Positions 15,184-21,545 of a stretch of DNA of 23,377 bases are shown here, one piece after another. The stretch lies in the NCBI GenBank assembly GCA_964639275.1, contig CAZXCQ010000074.1, forward strand, positions 1 to 23,377. Direction: 5' to 3'. The notes below the pieces were generated by a model. It did no database searches, was not told the origin of the DNA, and worked only from the letters and a program-made list of their open reading frames with translations. Within the stretch, counting starts at the first letter, position 1. Every line of letters begins with the position of its first letter. This DNA is from CAZXCQ01 sp964639275. Its GTDB lineage: Bacteria; Desulfobacterota; DSM-4660; Desulfatiglandales; Desulfatiglandaceae. The translations under genes were made by a program, and so were the position numbers.

Positions 15184-15265
15184 AAGTCATATGATATTGA
15201 TAATATTATGGATTCCCTCTAATTATTGAGATGTTACAATTAACACATAGATTTAAGGTTATGCG

Positions 15266-15757
15266 ATGTCTATAGACAGGCCTTTGGTTGGTGTTGTGAT
15301 GGGGAGCACCTCCGACAGGGAGGTGATGGCGGGATGCATGGATCTCCTCCGGGAACTGGATATCCCCCACGAGGTTAAGGTGCTCTCGGCCCACCGGGCC
15401 CCCGATTTAACCCGGGAATATGCCGTTTCAGCCGCCGGCCGAGGGATCGAGGTGATCATTGCGGGGGCCGGGTGGGCCGCGCACCTGGCCGGAGTCATCG
15501 CAGGCCACACCATGCTCCCGGTCATCGGGGTGCCGATCGATTCCTCCCCTCTCAATGGCATGGATGCCCTTCTCTCCACCGTCCAGATGCCGCCCGGGAT
15601 ACCCGTGGCCACCGTGGCCGTGGGAAGCGGCGGGGCAAAGAATGCCGCTATCCTGGCGGCGCAGATCCTGGCCCTCAAATACCCGCCAATTGCCGATAGC
15701 CTCAGAAGCTATCGAAAAGGAATAACCGAAAAGGCGACCCAGAAGACCGACCTTTGA
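15266..15757 (+). CDS. purE: 5-(carboxyamino)imidazole ribonucleotide mutase (class I PurE)
   Basis: Converts N5-CAIR to CAIR in purine synthesis. 163 residues, the normal class I length. VVMGSTSDREV (10-20) binds the phosphate, SAHRAP (41-46) holds the catalytic His43, and PIDSSPLNGMDALLSTVQMP and VAVGSGGAKNAAILAAQIL match the family. The usual GAGGAAHLPG loop reads GAGWAAHLAG here (67-76), placing a tryptophan at Trp70 beside the active site, where glycine or methionine is more typical. ATG at 15266 with AAGG upstream. PurE needs PurK to make N5-CAIR; purK is not in the window. The stop overlaps the TTG start of the next gene, indicating translational coupling. Confidence 0.92.
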   Translation: MSIDRPLVGVVMGSTSDREVMAGCMDLLRELDIPHEVKVLSAHRAPDLTREYAVSAAGRGIEVIIAGAGWAAHLAGVIAGHTMLPVIGVPIDSSPLNGMDALLSTVQMPPGIPVATVAVGSGGAKNAAILAAQILALKYPPIADSLRSYRKGITEKATQKTDL

Positions 15758-16413
15758 ACAAGCCAGGCCAAAAAGCTCGAGACCCTGTCATCCGCGTGGA
15801 CCTTCCCGGCTCAATGGATGAAGCGATCAGAAAGGCCGGGGGGGTCCTCCTCTCGGGTGGCCTGGTGGCCTATCCCACAGAGTCCTTTTATGGTCTTGCC
15901 GTGGATGCGACCAATGAGGAGGCCATACGGCGGCTATTCACCGCAAAAAAAAGAAGACCCGACCGCCCTGTGCTGATCCTGATCCCCTCATTAGAATCGC
16001 TCACCCGGTACGTCAGTCACATCCCCCTCGTTGCCAGTCAACTGATCAAGACCTTCTGGCCCGGCGGCCTGACCCTGGTATTTGAGGCCGGCCCGGAGAT
16101 CTCACCCCTTCTGACCGCGGGTACTGGCAAGATCGGGATCAGGCTTTCCAGTCACCCGATTGCAACGGCACTGGCCCGGGCAATCAAAGGACCCATAACC
16201 GGCACCAGCGCCAACCTCTCAGGTACCCCCCCCTGCCGGACGGCGCAGGAGGTCAGGCAGTCTCTCGGAGAAAAAGCCGATCTGATCCTGGACGGAGGAA
16301 AAACCGAAGGAAAGATCGGCTCCACCATCCTTGATGTTACCGTGGCCCCCCCGCAGATACTGCGAGAGGGAATGGTCCCCGAAGCACAACTGGTCCCACT
16401 GATTTCATCCTGA
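15754..16413 (+). CDS. L-threonylcarbamoyladenylate synthase (TsaC/Sua5/YciO family)
   Basis: Makes threonylcarbamoyl-AMP from threonine, bicarbonate and ATP for the t6A modification of ANN-decoding tRNAs. 219 residues covering the YrdC-like domain: GGLVAYPTESFYGLAVDATN, LFTAKKRRPDRPVLILI (the KxR nucleotide site), FWPGGLTLVFEA, GKIGIRLSSHP and the phosphate-binding TGTSANLSG. It lacks the extra C-terminal domain of Sua5, so it is TsaC-like; YciO paralogues cannot be excluded. The start is a TTG at 15754 whose last bases form the purE stop (TTGA overlap). No better start lies before the conserved domain. Co-transcribed with purE by all appearances. Confidence 0.88.
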   Translation: MNKPGQKARDPVIRVDLPGSMDEAIRKAGGVLLSGGLVAYPTESFYGLAVDATNEEAIRRLFTAKKRRPDRPVLILIPSLESLTRYVSHIPLVASQLIKTFWPGGLTLVFEAGPEISPLLTAGTGKIGIRLSSHPIATALARAIKGPITGTSANLSGTPPCRTAQEVRQSLGEKADLILDGGKTEGKIGSTILDVTVAPPQILREGMVPEAQLVPLISS

Positions 16414-16439
16414 CCTCTCTTGTTTCAGCACAGGGTTCC

Positions 16440-16494
16440 CCCCAGTACTGTCTGCCGGAGCTACCCCAGTACGATCTGCCAGACCTACCCCAGT
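16440..16494. repeat. 24-bp tandem repeat, 2.3 copies
   Basis: Units begin CCCCAGTAC at 16440, 16464 and (partial, CCCCAGTG) 16488, each ending in a CTGCC...CTA pattern with four mismatches between the full copies. It is followed by a G-rich run (16519-16547). No gene lies between 16414 and 16862; the rest of this gap is the repeats listed at 16634 and 16714 and an ATCCTGT triplicate near 16756-16780. Confidence 0.6.
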
Positions 16495-16633
16495 GAAATG
16501 AGTTCTTCGAAATTTCACAGGGCAGGCTGGGCGGGCGGGGCAGGCAGGATTCTGTGGATCTTTTTTGCCTTTCGTCTGGAACGGCAAAAATGAATCATGA
16601 TGAAATCGTAGAAAATCAAAAATCCTCTCTTTC

Positions 16634-16684
16634 CGTCATTCCGGCCCCGTATAAGATACGGGATAAACTGCAGCCGGAATCCAG
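16634..16684. repeat. CGTCATTCCGG-type intergenic repeat, copy 2
   Basis: The outer arms CGTCATTCCGG and CCGGAATCCAG flank an inner perfect 7-bp hairpin CCCGTAT-AAG-ATACGGG. Same family as 15133 and 21546. Confidence 0.55.
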
Positions 16685-16713
16685 TTCTTTTATGCATTTA
16701 CAAGACCCCTGGA

Positions 16714-16731
16714 CCCCGTTTTCAAACGGGG
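16714..16731. repeat. Perfect 8-bp hairpin CCCCGTTT/AAACGGGG
   Basis: CCCCGTTT (16714-16721) and AAACGGGG (16724-16731) with GTGACG following. It probably belongs to the same intergenic repeat family as the preceding element. ACTTTTTA follows about 6 nt later, so it could also act as a weak terminator. Confidence 0.45.
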
Positions 16732-16862
16732 TGACGACTTTTTACGAAGCCATCAATCCTGTATATCCTGTCAATCCTGTCGAAAAAGCGCATTTTCGGG
16801 TTGACGAACCGCTTACCCTGAAGTAATAGTTATTGTAAGGCTTTGTTCGGAGGGGACTATCT

Positions 16863-17093
16863 ATGCCAAAAGTCACTCAGAAGGGACAGGTAACCATCCC
16901 GAAGCCCATCAGGGTTTTTCTTGACATCAAAACAGGTGACGATGTCGTTTTCGACGTCGAAGAGGGTGAGGTGCTTCTCAGGAAAACCGCTTCTTCCCAC
17001 AAAAACCTTGAGAACTATCTCGGCTTTCTCTCTCACCTGGAGGGTAAAGATCCTGATGAGCTCACCGACGATCTACGTGGGGATCGTGTATGA
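16863..17093 (+). CDS. AbrB/MazE/VapB-type antitoxin
   Basis: A 76-residue SpoVT-AbrB domain protein: MPKVTQKGQVTIPKPIRVFL followed by DIKTGDDVVFDVEEGEVLLRK forms the swapped-hairpin DNA-binding domain (1-45). An acidic C-terminal tail (about 46-76) is expected to wrap the toxin. The ATG at 16863 has a strong GGAGGGG ribosome site 6 nt upstream. Its stop overlaps the ATG of a vapC remnant (ATGA, 17090-17093), the standard antitoxin-toxin arrangement. In such pairs the antitoxin blocks the PIN ribonuclease and represses the operon. Because the toxin gene is destroyed, this is an orphan antitoxin that could still act as a repressor or neutralise a related toxin elsewhere. Confidence 0.88.
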   Translation: MPKVTQKGQVTIPKPIRVFLDIKTGDDVVFDVEEGEVLLRKTASSHKNLENYLGFLSHLEGKDPDELTDDLRGDRV

Positions 17094-17298
17094 TTTTTGC
17101 ACTTGATACGAATATCCTGCTCGATATCCTTATCCCCAAAGCCAAATATGCCCGATCTTCTCTACCCACCGCCAGCACATTTTGAGCGATTTCCTAATCG
17201 GTGCCCATGCCAAGGTGCAATCGGATGTTCTCATAACAAGGGACAGGGGATTCTATCGAACATATTTTGAAGGACTCGATATCCTGGCCCCAGCTTAG
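17090..17298 (+). pseudogene. vapC: vapC toxin (PIN domain), internally deleted and frameshifted
   Basis: The first frame gives MIFALDTNILLDILIPKAKY, the PIN-domain start with its first catalytic Asp6, and stops at TGA 17183-17185. From about 17179, in another frame, the sequence reads ILSDFLIGAHAKVQSDVLIT then RDRGFYRTYF up to TAG 17296-17298, the typical C-terminal third of VapC with the last acidic residues. The two ends together are about 70 residues against the usual 130-145, so roughly 60 internal residues are missing. A deletion with frameshift explains this. The toxin cannot be made. The overlap with the antitoxin stop shows that the original operon was intact. Confidence 0.85.
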
Positions 17299-17316
17299 GC
17301 TTCCAGGACATATCGC

Positions 17317-17895
17317 ATCAACACTCGTAACAAATACCTCTTACGGGTCAAACAGATACTACAGATCAGATATTTTATTGCAGCCGTCTTCTGGCTGCTG
17401 CTTGTTCCATTCCCTGTCTTTGCCTTTTTCAACACCACCCCAGAAGATCTCAATGAGGCCTGCCAAAGCCTAGCTGAACAGCTTGCGCCCAGGCTGCCCC
17501 CCGGCAAGACAGTGGCTGTCCGGGACTTTCCCTCCCTGGACAGGCAAAAGACCCTGTTGAGCATACGGGTGCAGGATCTCTTGACAAACGCCCTGGCAGC
17601 GATAGAGGAGAGGAAATACAGGGTGGTGGAACGGCTCCGGCTTGTGGAACTGGACACCGAGCGCCTGGTTCATGGGGACACCAAAGGGGACGACCTGGAC
17701 CAGTGGGCCAGGCGCCTCAAGGCCGACCTGGTTGTGCTGGGAACCTATTCCCTGAAAGATGATGCCTTAAGCCTTGATTGCAGGCTCGTTGATCCTGAAA
17801 CGGGCCGCTCCCTTGCCGCGGCCCATACCGAGGTGGAGCTCGACAAGGATATCAGGCGGTTTGCATCCACCCCGGCCCCGGGGAGACCCCCATGA
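17317..17895 (+). CDS. FlgO/CsgG-like exported protein (start codon unclear)
   Basis: The frame is open from just after the vapC stop (17299) to TGA at 17893-17895. It begins with a good signal peptide: a basic stretch NTRNKYLLRVKQILQIRY, then FIAAVFWLLLVPFPVFA. The mature part follows the FlgO pattern: LAEQLAPRL, TVAVRDFPSLD, YRVVERLRLVELDTE, LKADLVVLGTYSLKDDALSL and LVDPETGRSLAAA. FlgO is an outer-membrane-associated flagellar accessory protein; the domain also appears in non-flagellar envelope proteins. No ATG, GTG or TTG precedes the signal peptide in frame. GTG at 17512 is the only canonical start and would delete the signal peptide. I mark an ATC at 17317; the true start may be lost. 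The end overlaps the DUF4384 gene by ATGA. Confidence 0.6.
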   Translation: MNTRNKYLLRVKQILQIRYFIAAVFWLLLVPFPVFAFFNTTPEDLNEACQSLAEQLAPRLPPGKTVAVRDFPSLDRQKTLLSIRVQDLLTNALAAIEERKYRVVERLRLVELDTERLVHGDTKGDDLDQWARRLKADLVVLGTYSLKDDALSLDCRLVDPETGRSLAAAHTEVELDKDIRRFASTPAPGRPP

Positions 17896-18443
17896 CAACG
17901 GCCATGGAGGCACTGAGCCCCACTGCGGGGTCCCCCCCATCCTCTCATCGGTCCCGGGTGCGGCTTTTCAGGATGAAGCACGGAAAGCCCGTCACATTTG
18001 GACCAGGTATGGCGATTACACTTGCGGTCGGTGACAGGATGGGGTTTTCTGTGCGGCCACCCATGAATTCAAGCCTCTACATCTTCAACTACGACCCCCA
18101 GGCAAGGGAAGACACCGTCATCTTTGTCTATCCCATGCCGCAGATCGGGCCAAACACCTTTCTCAAAGGGCGGACTTACACGTTTCCGGAATGTATCGAT
18201 CCCCGGGCCGTGTCCTACCCGGTTGATCCACCTTTGGGGCGTATGGTCTTCAAGGTGATCGGGGTCGAATCCGGCCAGGGCCACGCAGACCTTGTTAGCG
18301 GGCTGGATGGGTTAAAAGGGTATTACGTGCTCCATCAAAAGGATTTGAAGGGGCTCATTTCACGGCTTTCCGTTCTCCCGGGAGCGGCCTGGTGGGAGGA
18401 GAGCGTGGAGTTTTGGATAACGGACAGGGGATTAACGGATTGA
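17892..18443 (+). CDS. DUF4384 domain-containing protein
   Basis: 183 residues. The centre (about 35-120) matches DUF4384: a VGDRMGFSVRPPMNSSLYIF strand pair followed by NYDPQAREDTVIFVYPM, the part that usually reads dp.g.v..lfPn. Family members occur in bacterial envelope proteins, sometimes fused to caspase or kinase domains; the molecular function is unknown. It has no signal peptide of its own. The ATG at 17892 overlaps the stop of the FlgO-like gene and has GGGGAG 5 nt upstream, so either coupling or a frameshift that split a once continuous FlgO-DUF4384 protein is possible. It is followed by a dispersed repeat and REP array. Confidence 0.7.
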   Translation: MTTAMEALSPTAGSPPSSHRSRVRLFRMKHGKPVTFGPGMAITLAVGDRMGFSVRPPMNSSLYIFNYDPQAREDTVIFVYPMPQIGPNTFLKGRTYTFPECIDPRAVSYPVDPPLGRMVFKVIGVESGQGHADLVSGLDGLKGYYVLHQKDLKGLISRLSVLPGAAWWEESVEFWITDRGLTD

Positions 18444-18446
18444 GGG

Positions 18447-18493
18447 GTAAGCGTTCACAGGTTCAGAGTTCAGGGTTCAGGGTTAGCGACAAG
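18447..18493. repeat. Second copy of the GTAAGCGTTCACAGGTT repeat end
   Basis: Shares its first 17 bases with 10259-10275 and again GTTCAGGGTTAGnGACAAGG further on. It also contains TTCAGRGTTCAGGG tandem units. It sits 3 bp after the DUF4384 stop. Confidence 0.6.
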
Positions 18494-18500
18494 GTTTACC

Positions 18501-18577
18501 CCTCGTTCCCACGCCCGCCCGTTCCCCTCGCTCCCACGCTCGCCCGTTCCCCTCGTTCCCACGCTCCCGCGTGGGAA
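18501..18577. repeat. REP array, 25-bp tandem units ending in a full hairpin
   Basis: CCTCGYTCCCACGC recurs at 18501, 18526 and 18551, exactly 25 bp apart. The third unit continues into TTCCCACGC-TCCC-GCGTGGGAA (18556-18577), a perfect 9-bp hairpin. It is the upstream flank of the RAYT gene. Confidence 0.8.
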
Positions 18578-18608
18578 TGCATACGTGCCGATCCCTCAGA
18601 GGTAGATC

Positions 18609-19139
18609 ATGGGTCGTAGCCGCTACAGATTTGCACAGACCACCATGCCCCATTTCATGACTTGCACCGTGCTCCACTGGATTCCGGTATTCACCCGGCC
18701 GGAGACCGTCCAGATTCTTCTGGATTCATTGACCTATCTGATACACGATGGCCTCAAGCTCTATGCCTATGTCATTCTCGAAAATCACATGCATCTCTTA
18801 GCCCAGAGCGGACAATTGGACCACGATATAACCCGATTCAAGAGCTATACCGCCAGGAACCTGATCCGGTTTCTATCGGAAAAAAAGGTACAGACCATAC
18901 TGGATCAGTTGGCTTTCTACAAGAAGGCCCACAAGCGCGACCGTCCCTATCAGTTCTGGCAGGAGGGGGTTCATCCAGAATGGATTCAGAGCGAGGAGAT
19001 GATGAGGCAGAAGATCGAGTATATCCATCAGAACCCTGTGCAGCGGGGCTATGTAGACAGAGCCGAGCACTGGCGGTATTCGAGTGCGAGGGATTATCTG
19101 GGTATGAAGGGGTTAGTGGAGGTTTGCCGGATATGGTAG
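18609..19139 (+). CDS. REP-associated tyrosine transposase (RAYT, TnpA_REP)
   Basis: 176 residues of the Y1 HUH superfamily (IS200-like). The metal-binding HUH motif is His60-Met-His62 in YVILENHMHLLAQS. The nucleophile is Tyr138 in KIEYIHQNPVQRGYV, and EHWRYSSARDYLG is the family's C-terminal signature. RAYTs are single-copy domesticated transposases that cut and move REP hairpins. This one is bracketed by them (18556-18577 before; 19149, 19215 and 19275 after), and one more lies at 20074, all sharing the GTTCCCAC arm. ATG at 18609 with GAGGT upstream. It interrupts a series of same-strand genes (FlgO-like, DUF4384, SUMF1, caspase), which suggests it came in after that cluster formed. Confidence 0.93.
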   Translation: MGRSRYRFAQTTMPHFMTCTVLHWIPVFTRPETVQILLDSLTYLIHDGLKLYAYVILENHMHLLAQSGQLDHDITRFKSYTARNLIRFLSEKKVQTILDQLAFYKKAHKRDRPYQFWQEGVHPEWIQSEEMMRQKIEYIHQNPVQRGYVDRAEHWRYSSARDYLGMKGLVEVCRIW

Positions 19140-19148
19140 GCCGGTATA

Positions 19149-19174
19149 CGTTCCCACGGGGGACCGTGGGAACG
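19149..19174. repeat. REP hairpin downstream of the RAYT gene (1)
   Basis: Perfect 11-bp inverted repeat CGTTCCCACGG / CCGTGGGAACG around a GGGA loop, 10 bp after the RAYT stop. A half copy (GACCGTGGGAAT) follows at about 19189-19200. Confidence 0.85.
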
Positions 19175-19214
19175 AGGGGAGGTCGGGGGACCGTGGGAAT
19201 GAATCTTACCCTCT

Positions 19215-19240
19215 CGTTCCCATGCTCCTGCGTGGGAACG
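19215..19240. repeat. REP hairpin downstream of the RAYT gene (2)
   Basis: CGTTCCCATGC / GCGTGGGAACG around a TCCT loop; one T-G wobble. The loop type matches the upstream REP at 18556. Confidence 0.85.
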
Positions 19241-19274
19241 TGAAGTCGGCTGTAAGATGGAGGCGAGGGGTATG

Positions 19275-19300
19275 CGTTCCCACGGGGGACCGTGGGAACG
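19275..19300. repeat. REP hairpin downstream of the RAYT gene (3)
   Basis: CGTTCCCACGG-GGGA-CCGTGGGAACG, identical to the hairpin at 19149-19174. It is just upstream of the SUMF1 gene's ribosome site. Confidence 0.85.
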
Positions 19301-19323
19301 AGAGCTAGGAGAGGCAAGAGAAC

Positions 19324-20205
19324 ATGATGTTGCGGACGAAGAAAAAAGGGCAGTGGGTCAAGAGACGAAAGGGGATAGGTGTAGTATCCCTCTCTATCTT
19401 CTTGCTGATAGCTTTTCACCCTCCTTTCTCCTGGGCTGCCAGGGACAAGATCGGGCTCGACCTGGAGTGGCGGCCCATCAAGGGCGTTGAACTCCCACCC
19501 GGTAAACCTGATGAGCCGCGAGGGCCTGACGGCAAGACCTGGACCGACTCCGTGACCGGCATGGCGTTCGTGTGGGTACCGAAGGGGTGTTTTGAGATGG
19601 GATGTGGCACCTGGACCAGCGATTGTGACAGTGATGAAAAACCGGTCCATGAGGTCTGTCTGGACAGCTTCTGGATGGGGAAACACGAGGTGACCCAAGG
19701 GGAATGGAAAAAGATCATGGGCAATAACCCGTCCACGTTTAAGAAGGGCGACAAATACCCGGTGGAGCGGGTTTCCTGGAATGATGCGCAAGAGTTTATC
19801 AGAAGGCTTAACGCAAAGACCGGAGGCAGGGGTAAATTCCGTTTGCCCACAGAGGCGGAGTGGGAGTACGCCTGCCGGAGCGGGGGGAAACCACAGAAAT
19901 ATGCAGGGGGCAGCGACCCAGACCGTGTGGCATGGTACGGTAGTAACAGCGGCGGGTCCACCCATCCCGTTGGGACCAAGGCAGCAAACGGCCTTGGGAT
20001 TGGATGGCTGGTATGCTTGTGGCGCAGGCCGCTATCGTGGCTACGCTTGACAAGCTGCTCTGATTCGTCCCCTCGTTCCCACGCTCTGCGTGGGAACGTA
20101 AGGAAGGGGGCTGGCAGGCCTCATACAGGCCCGCAAATATCGCCCGGAGGACGCGGATATCGCCTACAACCTAGGTCTTGCCTATTACAAGTACAAACGC
20201 CCTGA
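19324..20205 (+). CDS. SUMF1/FGE-like secreted protein, C-terminally disrupted
   Basis: The product starts with a signal peptide (residues 1-38: KRRKGIGVVSLSIFLLIAF..., cleavage after FSWA). A formylglycine-generating-enzyme-like domain follows from about 75: FVWVPKGCFEMG, HEVCLDSFWMGKHEVTQGEW, NNPSTF, YPVERVSWNDAQEFIRRLNA, GKFRLPTEAEWEYACRSGG and HPVGTKAANGLGI (to about 225). The family normally goes on with YDMSGNVWEWC and a GGSW...GFR end. Here similarity stops at about 19999 and the frame runs through a REP hairpin (20074-20098) into unrelated codons. So roughly the last third is lost and replaced by an artificial tail. Related domains act as enzymes or as sugar/lectin-like recognition modules in secreted proteins; catalysis here is unlikely. 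RBS GGAGAGG upstream of ATG 19324. The TPR-caspase frame follows. Confidence 0.8.
   Translation: MMLRTKKKGQWVKRRKGIGVVSLSIFLLIAFHPPFSWAARDKIGLDLEWRPIKGVELPPGKPDEPRGPDGKTWTDSVTGMAFVWVPKGCFEMGCGTWTSDCDSDEKPVHEVCLDSFWMGKHEVTQGEWKKIMGNNPSTFKKGDKYPVERVSWNDAQEFIRRLNAKTGGRGKFRLPTEAEWEYACRSGGKPQKYAGGSDPDRVAWYGSNSGGSTHPVGTKAANGLGIGWLVCLWRRPLSWLRLTSCSDSSPRSHALRGNVRKGAGRPHTGPQISPGGRGYRLQPRSCLLQVQTP
20074..20098. repeat. REP hairpin between the SUMF1 domain and the TPR-caspase frame
   Basis: CGTTCCCACGC-TCT-GCGTGGGAACG, a perfect 11-bp stem. The TAA at 20099-20101 immediately after it is the stop that closes the TPR-caspase frame on its upstream side. Confidence 0.85.
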
Positions 20206-20206
20206 T

Positions 20207-21499
20207 ATGGCCTATTCCACCTGGAGCCCATTGGTAAAGGAAAACCCGCAAGATTTCAAACTCGTGTCCAACCTGGGATGGCTTGCCCTGGAATTGGGTA
20301 AGCTGGAGGAAGCCGCCTCCTGGGGAAGGAAGGCGTCCCAAATCAAAGCGGATGACCCCAATGTCCTCGCCCTTCAAATGGAGGTCCTGTTTCACCAGGG
20401 AAAATACCCTGAGGCCCTTTCCTACGCCTACAAACACAAATCAAAAATAGCCACAGATTATTTGGAGAAGGCGGCTGAATACGCGACCGAGGTGAAATGG
20501 AATCTGTTTCGGTCGGGGCAAAAAGAGGAGGCCACACAGGGGATGCTCGCCTTGACCCGTCAGTATCCCGATGTCCGGCAGTTTCAGGAGGCGAAGGACA
20601 AGATGGTGGTGGCCCTCCTGGATGATACAGCCGACATCCTTCTGCCCAGGCCCTTGCCTGACAAACAAAAGACCCCGGGGGGAGGGCAGTTCGTTCCGCC
20701 CGAAAGCGAGGTCCTCAATATCCGATCGGCCAAGAGGACGCTCGATCCGAGAGACGACGCCTATGCCTTGATCGTGGGCATACGCAAATACCGGGATCTC
20801 AACGGACCCAGATTCGCGGATAATGATGCCCGCCAGATCCAGCGGCTGCTGACTCGAATGGGGGGATTCCGAAATGACCGGGGCCACATCCGGCTGCGTG
20901 TGGACGGCGATGCCACCATTGGCACCCTCTATGGCGATCTCCACTGGCTTCTGACAAAGGCCAAACTGAACCCCGATGCAAAGATCCTCTTTTATTTTTC
21001 GGGTCATGGTTCCCCGGTCCTGGGCAATGACAAAAAAACCATCAAGGACGGGCTCTTGGTGCCTTACGAGGCATCCCTTGACAACCTCAACGACCGCACG
21101 GCCGTCTCCCTGGCCTATCTCAAGAAAGAGCTGAACAAACTCCGCAACCGGGACGTGGTCTGCGTTATAGATGCCTGCTTTTCCGGGTCCGGCAAGTCGG
21201 TGAGCGGCATGAAGCTGATCAGACCCGAGGTGGATGTCAATCTCCTTTCCTCCAACAAGCTGTTCATATCAGCAGCGGCAGCGGACCGACCGGCAGAGGA
21301 ATTTACACCGGGCCAGCAGGGGGCCTTCACCTATTTTTTTCTCAAAGGACTCATGGGAGATGGGGATGATAACGGAGATGGCTGGGTGGACACCCTGGAG
21401 GCCTACGGTTATGCCTGCGAAAAGCTGAATGCCCTGGGGCTGGAGCAGAACCCCCAGATGAGCAAGAAGACCGCCATCAGGGTCACCCGCGTGAAGTGA
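20207..21499 (+). CDS. TPR-caspase (peptidase C14 family)
   Basis: 430 residues from the first ATG. An N-terminal helical-repeat region has TPR-like units (LVSNLGWLALELGKLEEAAS, VLALQMEVLFHQGKYPEALS). A proline-rich linker follows, then a C14 caspase-like domain from about 184: YALIVGIRKYRDLNGPRFAD, NDARQIQRLL, catalytic His267 in FYFSGHGSP and catalytic Cys324 in CVIDACFSGSG. AAAADRPAEE and GAFTYFFLKGL are the usual downstream segments. Bacterial caspase homologues (orthocaspases) generally cleave after basic residues and occur in signalling and conflict systems. The real N-terminus is probably missing: TPR-like codons continue in frame upstream to 20102 (LAGLIQARKYRPEDADIAYN) with no start codon or ribosome site, right after a REP. 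Secretion therefore cannot be judged. Confidence 0.85.
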   Translation: MAYSTWSPLVKENPQDFKLVSNLGWLALELGKLEEAASWGRKASQIKADDPNVLALQMEVLFHQGKYPEALSYAYKHKSKIATDYLEKAAEYATEVKWNLFRSGQKEEATQGMLALTRQYPDVRQFQEAKDKMVVALLDDTADILLPRPLPDKQKTPGGGQFVPPESEVLNIRSAKRTLDPRDDAYALIVGIRKYRDLNGPRFADNDARQIQRLLTRMGGFRNDRGHIRLRVDGDATIGTLYGDLHWLLTKAKLNPDAKILFYFSGHGSPVLGNDKKTIKDGLLVPYEASLDNLNDRTAVSLAYLKKELNKLRNRDVVCVIDACFSGSGKSVSGMKLIRPEVDVNLLSSNKLFISAAAADRPAEEFTPGQQGAFTYFFLKGLMGDGDDNGDGWVDTLEAYGYACEKLNALGLEQNPQMSKKTAIRVTRVK

Positions 21500-21545
21500 C
21501 CTGTCAAAAATCCTATTAACTGTCTCGTAATACTACTGACATTTC

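Noticed and set aside
17090..17185. TGA within vapC considered as a selenocysteine codon.
   Set aside because: The C-terminal VapC sequence continues in a different frame and about 60 residues are missing, so reading through the TGA would not restore the protein.
18501..18577. Regular 25-bp tandem units that resemble a tiny CRISPR array.
   Set aside because: Units are contiguous with no unique spacers, and they match the REP hairpins around the RAYT; no cas genes are present.
18838..19965. Long 375-codon minus-strand open frame.
   Set aside because: It runs antisense through the RAYT gene, the REPs and the SUMF1 gene, all of which have clear families on the plus strand; its composition is typical of a shadow frame.
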